NCBI GenBank assembly: GCA_964549615.1
Contig: CAZJVP010000101.1
Span: 36,168-100,167 of the forward strand
Reading direction: 5' to 3'
DNA: 64,000 nucleotides
DNA from: CAYVLA01 sp964549615 [NCBI: uncultured Thermococci archaeon]
GTDB taxonomy: Archaea; CAYQAE01; CAYVLA01
Position numbers and translations under genes: made by a program. The notes under the pieces are model-generated. The model did no database searches and was not told the origin of the DNA. It saw only the letters and a list, made by a program, of their open reading frames with translations. Shown here piece after piece: positions 60,283 through 64,000 of this stretch (position 1 is its first letter; each line of letters starts with the position of its first letter).

Positions 60283-62406
60283 CTACACCAGACGGGCGTT
60301 CAATGGCTCCAGCGATATGACCTCATATTCCTCCAGTCGAGGAATCGAGAGGAGAGCGTCACTTCCGAACCTGCGAAGCCGGAGGTCTCTGCCGAGGTGC
60401 AGGGCCCTTGCCTTCCGAAGGCCTGCGAAGTCGTGTAGGGTGAGCTCTAGGTTTCTGATGCTGACCACCCTTTCCATGGGTCGGGTCATCTCGCCGGTGA
60501 AGTTGATGAGGTGTACAAGCAACCTTGCGTTCCCCGGCTGCGCCCGCAAGACCACTTCCACGCTGGACGGGCAGTCGCGGAGCGACACGAGGGGTTTCGC
60601 CATTGCCTGAGCGGAGTTCGAGACGATCCTCCGGTAGTCCGGGTTGTGATAGCCATGGTAATGCTCGAAGAAGTTGCCCGCGATGTAGAGGCAACGGCCC
60701 TTCCCGTATTTGTTCGACACGATGGCCGGCTTGTCCGACACGGGCGGCAGCTTCGCATACCGCGCGGGCATCTTCTCGCGGTACATCGCGAGGGGAATTG
60801 CGCTCCTTACCAGGACCTCCATGCCGTATGTAGGGCAAGGCAGGAGCGAGGAACTCAGGTCCTGGGTTATGGGCGATCCTAGATCGGTGATCGACATGTA
60901 ATCGAGCTTTAGGGGACCGAAGGTGCCCTTGCCCGCTTCCACCCCGAAGACTCTGGAAAGCGAGAAATCCTCAAGGAGGATTCCGTTTTCGTCGTACCGC
61001 GAGGTCTCGAAGCTGGCAATCAGGTTACCTCCCTCCCGGACGTACCTGTCTATCGCTTTGGCCTTTTTCTGCGAAAGGCAGGCACAGTTGGGCGCAACCA
61101 GGAGGTCGAAGGCGTCAAGGGCCTTAGGGGTGACGGCATCCTCGTCCAGGATGCGGAAGGGGATGTGCGAACGAGCCATAGCCTCGTAGCAGCCCAGGAA
61201 CCCGCTATAGAAGTTGCCGGCCGCCTCGCGCTTCTCCAGGCGTTCGCCTTGCGGCGTGAAGTCGGTGACGGGCACCGTTGCTCGATAATAGTCGGCGGTC
61301 CTGTCCGACCAGAGCAGCGCTACATTGGCCAGCGGCACAGTCGACTCGAAGTACTCGGCGTTGCGCAGGATGAAGTGGTTCATCTCTGCTGCGGCACGGG
61401 CGCCGGCTGCACCGACGCAGTGCAGGGGGATTCCATACCAGGGACTCGCGCCATTGGCGATGGTGTCCGCATACAGCAGCTTGGTCTCGGCCGGGGTTAG
61501 CAGGTACTCATCCCACCCCTTGTTGGCCCCGGCTATGAAGATCACCGTGGGCTTGCCGGCGGCTTGGGTTTCGAGCAGCTTGGCCGTCATCCCGGGCTTC
61601 CAAAGCGGACTTGTTCTGAGGTCGTAGTAAAGGAAGCCGCCCTCAGCACCCAGCATATCTTGGTGGGGGACGAGCCTCCTATTGCTCCTGGCGGCGGGCC
61701 ATGCCGGCCACAGCCCCGTGCAGTTCATGTAGATGATGCAGCCGGGCTTGGCGCTTTTGAGGACGTTTGCGGCGTCGCGCAGGTACTCGGCTATCGAGGC
61801 GTAGCGGAACTCTAGGAACTTCCTCCAAACCGGGTCTTGCCAATCTTCCTTTGCTGGGATCTCTGCGCCGAATCTGGCCCGAAATAGCCTGCGGCAGGAT
61901 TCGCAGTAGCAACCGGCTGGGGCGAATATGGGGCCGTCTAGGAAGATGCCGTCTATGTCGTAGGCCGCCATATCCCTGATCCCCTGAAACGACCAATCCC
62001 GCCACGGGCTGTTGACGCACGGCGCACAGCCGGAGCCGTAGAGATCGTCGATGATGTGACCCCGGCTGTCAACCTGCAGCCAGTCCCGGTGCTTCATGCC
62101 GAACTCAAGCTGCAGCCAGTGAACGTTGTAGTAGATGAGGCTTCTAATCCCCCTCCTCTTCGCCTCGGGCAGGTACTCGCCAAGGAAGTCCCTGGGCACG
62201 CTCTCCGCTATCTTCGTCTTGAAGTAGAATACTCCCTTCTCCCCGCCATACACGTCGCTGCAGCTCAGGTGTTCGGCGTTGAAGCCGAGCCTCCTCTTCA
62301 TCTCAGCCAGTTCCGCGGCGTCCAGGCGCAACACCTCGTCGACCGCATACACGCCGATGTCCGCTATCGTCAGGACCCGCCGCCACCAGGGTTTTTCCTC
62401 GCTCAT
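60283..62406 (-). CDS. Glycoside-hydrolase-like protein (GHL6-type barrel, GATase-like domain)
   Basis: 707 residues, no signal peptide. The N-terminal barrel has IRSLIYYNVHWLQLEFG, CAPCVNSPWRDW and YDIDGIFLDGPIFAPAGCYC, matching 'hypothetical glycosyl hydrolase 6' proteins; Asp in GIFLDGP may be the nucleophile. Residues about 380-600 include a Rossmann-like domain (DAFDLLVAPNCACLS, REGGNLIASFETS) like the middle domain of A-type beta-galactosidases, and a C-terminal beta domain follows. It has the same three-part plan as the protein at 18893-20968. It is divergent from the isomerase at 62551, and the two may act in sequence. Confidence 0.8.
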   Translation of the reverse strand: MSEEKPWWRRVLTIADIGVYAVDEVLRLDAAELAEMKRRLGFNAEHLSCSDVYGGEKGVFYFKTKIAESVPRDFLGEYLPEAKRRGIRSLIYYNVHWLQLEFGMKHRDWLQVDSRGHIIDDLYGSGCAPCVNSPWRDWSFQGIRDMAAYDIDGIFLDGPIFAPAGCYCESCRRLFRARFGAEIPAKEDWQDPVWRKFLEFRYASIAEYLRDAANVLKSAKPGCIIYMNCTGLWPAWPAARSNRRLVPHQDMLGAEGGFLYYDLRTSPLWKPGMTAKLLETQAAGKPTVIFIAGANKGWDEYLLTPAETKLLYADTIANGASPWYGIPLHCVGAAGARAAAEMNHFILRNAEYFESTVPLANVALLWSDRTADYYRATVPVTDFTPQGERLEKREAAGNFYSGFLGCYEAMARSHIPFRILDEDAVTPKALDAFDLLVAPNCACLSQKKAKAIDRYVREGGNLIASFETSRYDENGILLEDFSLSRVFGVEAGKGTFGPLKLDYMSITDLGSPITQDLSSSLLPCPTYGMEVLVRSAIPLAMYREKMPARYAKLPPVSDKPAIVSNKYGKGRCLYIAGNFFEHYHGYHNPDYRRIVSNSAQAMAKPLVSLRDCPSSVEVVLRAQPGNARLLVHLINFTGEMTRPMERVVSIRNLELTLHDFAGLRKARALHLGRDLRLRRFGSDALLSIPRLEEYEVISLEPLNARLV

Positions 62407-62519
62407 GCGATGACCTTCTTCAGCTTCCGGAGTTCAGGAGCTCGTCCGCATGCTCGGTGGAAATGGTTTTCGGACGAGGCAATCACTAGGAGATGGGCGA
62501 CTACAGCCTGCCACGTCGG

Positions 62520-62526
62520 ATTTATC
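62520..62526 (+). promoter_or_regulatory. TATA box of the fucose-isomerase-like gene
   Basis: ATTTATC is centred about 28 bases before ATG 62551. Confidence 0.6.
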
Positions 62527-62550
62527 AGGACCTTACGCCGAGCATGGTGC

Positions 62551-63966
62551 ATGCACGCAGAGAAGACGAAGTTCGCACTCTGCTTCGCAAACCGGGGCTT
62601 CTTTCCAGCATCCCTCATCGCGGAGGCGAGGGATGAGCTTCCAAGGGTGCTCAAGGGACTTGGCCACGAGGTCCTGATGCTTGAGAAGGACGCCACCCGC
62701 TACGGCGCAGTTGAGACCACGGAGGAAGGAAAAAGATACGCCGAGTTCCTTGCGCGCAACAGGGGCAGTTACGGCGGCGTGATCCTTTGCCTTCCCAACT
62801 TCGGGGACGAGTCTGGGGCGGTAACGGCCCTGAAGGACTGCGGAGTGCCCGTCTTGGTCCAGGCCTACCCGGACGATCTTTCCCGGATGGCGCCCGAGCT
62901 GAGAAGGGACGCGTTCTGCGGCAAGATCTCCATCATGGACGTTTTCCACCAGTACGGGGTCAAGTTCACCGCCCTCAAACCCCATGTGGTGCGGCCCACG
63001 AGCGATCGGTTCAGGGAGAACGTTGACCACTTCGACAGGGTCTGCAGGGTCGTCAACGGGGTCCGGGGCATGATCGTCGGTGCGATCGGCGCTCGTACGA
63101 CGCCCTTCAAGACGGTGCGTGTGGACGAACTAGCGCTGCAGCGCAGCGGGATAACCGTCGAGACATTGGACCTTTCCGACGTGATTTCCCGGGCGAGGGC
63201 AGTCTCGCCTAAATCAACCCCCTACAGGGCGAAGGCCAAGGTGCTAAAAAGCTACGCATCGTGGGAAGGTGTTCCGCACAGGGCATTCGACGGCCTCGTC
63301 AAGCTTGGCGTGGTGCTGGATCAGACCGTCGAGGAATTCGGCATGGATGCGCTGGCCGTCAGGTGCTGGACCGAGCTGCAGAGGGAGCTGGGCATCTCGC
63401 CCTGCGTGCTCCTTGCTGAGATGAACGAGCGCGGCGTGACCGCGGCCTGCGAGGTGGACGTGGGAAGCGCCATAGCCATGCGGGCCCTAAGCCTTGCCTC
63501 CGGGCGCCCGGCGGCCTGCCTTGACTGGAATAACAACTATGGCGATGAGGAGGACAAGTGCATACTCTTCCACTGCGGCCCTGTGCCAGCCTCGCTCATG
63601 GCTGAGAAGGGGCGGATCACAGACCATGCCATCCTGGGGGGCACGGTCGGAAGGGAGCGCAGCTACGGCTGCAATGTGGGTCGCATCGCGCCGGGTGAGT
63701 TCACGTTCGGCAACATGGTGACCGAGGCCGGGCGACTGAAGTTCTACCTCGGCCAGGGCAGGTTCACCAGGGATCCCATACCGGAGGATTTCTTTGGGTG
63801 CGCAGGGGTGGCAGAAATCCAGGGGCTGCAGGACGTGCTGATCCACATCGGGGAAGAAGGCCACAGGCACCACGTTGCCGTCACTCCGGGGTTGGTGTTG
63901 GAGCCCCTTCGGGAGGCCCTTGAGCGGTACCTTGGCTTTCAAGTTGTCGTGCCCCAGCATGGCTAG
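62551..63966 (+). CDS. L-fucose/L-arabinose isomerase-like protein
   Basis: 471 residues from ATG 62551. The N-terminal domain (FALCFANRGFFPASLIAEARDEL, GVILCLPNFGDESGAV) and C-terminal substrate domain (AVRCWTELQRELGISPCVLLAEMNERGVTAACEVDV, split at residues about 272-310) follow the FucI/AraA superfamily; the Glu in LAEMNE and Asp in EVDVG are likely Mn ligands, and the conserved His near EEGHRHHV may be a third. These enzymes interconvert aldoses and ketoses. It is shorter than FucI (about 590). Upstream in-frame codons from 62056 overlap the divergent hydrolase gene and are rejected. Confidence 0.88.
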   Translation: MHAEKTKFALCFANRGFFPASLIAEARDELPRVLKGLGHEVLMLEKDATRYGAVETTEEGKRYAEFLARNRGSYGGVILCLPNFGDESGAVTALKDCGVPVLVQAYPDDLSRMAPELRRDAFCGKISIMDVFHQYGVKFTALKPHVVRPTSDRFRENVDHFDRVCRVVNGVRGMIVGAIGARTTPFKTVRVDELALQRSGITVETLDLSDVISRARAVSPKSTPYRAKAKVLKSYASWEGVPHRAFDGLVKLGVVLDQTVEEFGMDALAVRCWTELQRELGISPCVLLAEMNERGVTAACEVDVGSAIAMRALSLASGRPAACLDWNNNYGDEEDKCILFHCGPVPASLMAEKGRITDHAILGGTVGRERSYGCNVGRIAPGEFTFGNMVTEAGRLKFYLGQGRFTRDPIPEDFFGCAGVAEIQGLQDVLIHIGEEGHRHHVAVTPGLVLEPLREALERYLGFQVVVPQHG

Positions 63967-64000
63967 TGCCCCTGGCCAACCGCGGCGGGCCCTGGCTCAC
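63967..64000. other. Window end, no feature seen
   Basis: Thirty-four bases after the isomerase stop; too short to interpret. Confidence 0.5.

Noticed and set aside
62056-62550. Upstream extension of the isomerase gene
   Set aside because: It overlaps the divergent hydrolase gene and its own TATA box at 62520; translation there does not resemble the family.
1-64000. tRNA, rRNA, CRISPR or insertion-sequence genes
   Set aside because: No cloverleaf-like T-arm context in intergenic regions, no regularly spaced repeats, and no transposase-like protein were seen; a covariance-model scan would be needed to exclude intron-split tRNAs.

Overview
The window reads as chromosome from a GC-rich, carbohydrate-degrading archaeon. 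The archaeal assignment rests on an archaeal-type valyl-tRNA synthetase, a short helicase-less XPF/ERCC4 nuclease of the kind found in Crenarchaeota and related TACK lineages, and promoter architecture: at least fifteen genes have an AT-rich TATA-like box centred about 26-28 bases before the start codon, as expected for leaderless archaeal transcripts. The phylum cannot be fixed from the sequence alone; a TACK-group archaeon is the best guess. No rRNA, tRNA, insertion sequence or CRISPR array was seen.

Layout. 1-5.6 kb is an accessory stretch: a WD40-type secreted protein cut by the window edge, a small secreted protein, a membrane-anchored winged-helix regulator and a HEPN/MNT toxin-antitoxin pair, separated by gene-poor DNA. 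6.2-13.7 kb holds secreted proteins, a decayed MFS transporter, a nitroreductase, a CMP-Kdo synthetase-like gene overlapping an unknown gene, and an FG-GAP-type propeller. 14.1-16.7 kb is an ABC importer with a duplicated, fused permease. 16.8-28.4 kb is a carbohydrate island: DUF362 protein, propeller protein, glycoside-hydrolase-like enzymes, a GH10 xylanase and a sugar isomerase/epimerase. 28.6-40.4 kb is more housekeeping-like (ValRS, HisF, TldD/PmbA, PH-domain and zinc-ribbon membrane proteins) with a ceramidase-like hydrolase and an NHL propeller. 40.6-46 kb has a heparinase II/III-like lyase and envelope proteins; 45.7-51.9 kb has HisH-HisF, CarA, XPF, an Fe-S aldo/keto reductase and another TIM-barrel isomerase; 51.9-64 kb returns to secreted sugar-binding and hydrolase-like proteins, two methyltransferases and an L-fucose/arabinose isomerase-like enzyme.

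The most striking feature is a family of five paralogous envelope proteins (7323-8522, 21828-23087, 27153-28397, 42639-43916, 51893-53101). Each has a signal peptide, an extracytoplasmic Rossmann/glutamine-amidotransferase-like domain without an evident catalytic cysteine, a helical segment, and a nearly invariant C-terminal transmembrane-plus-basic-tail cassette. Four of the five lie beside a polysaccharide-active enzyme gene. Two FG-GAP propeller proteins and another secreted protein carry a different C-terminal anchor resembling a sorting signal. Together with the lyases, hydrolases, isomerases and ABC importer this suggests a cell-surface system for binding and breaking down polysaccharides; that functional link is inference from context.
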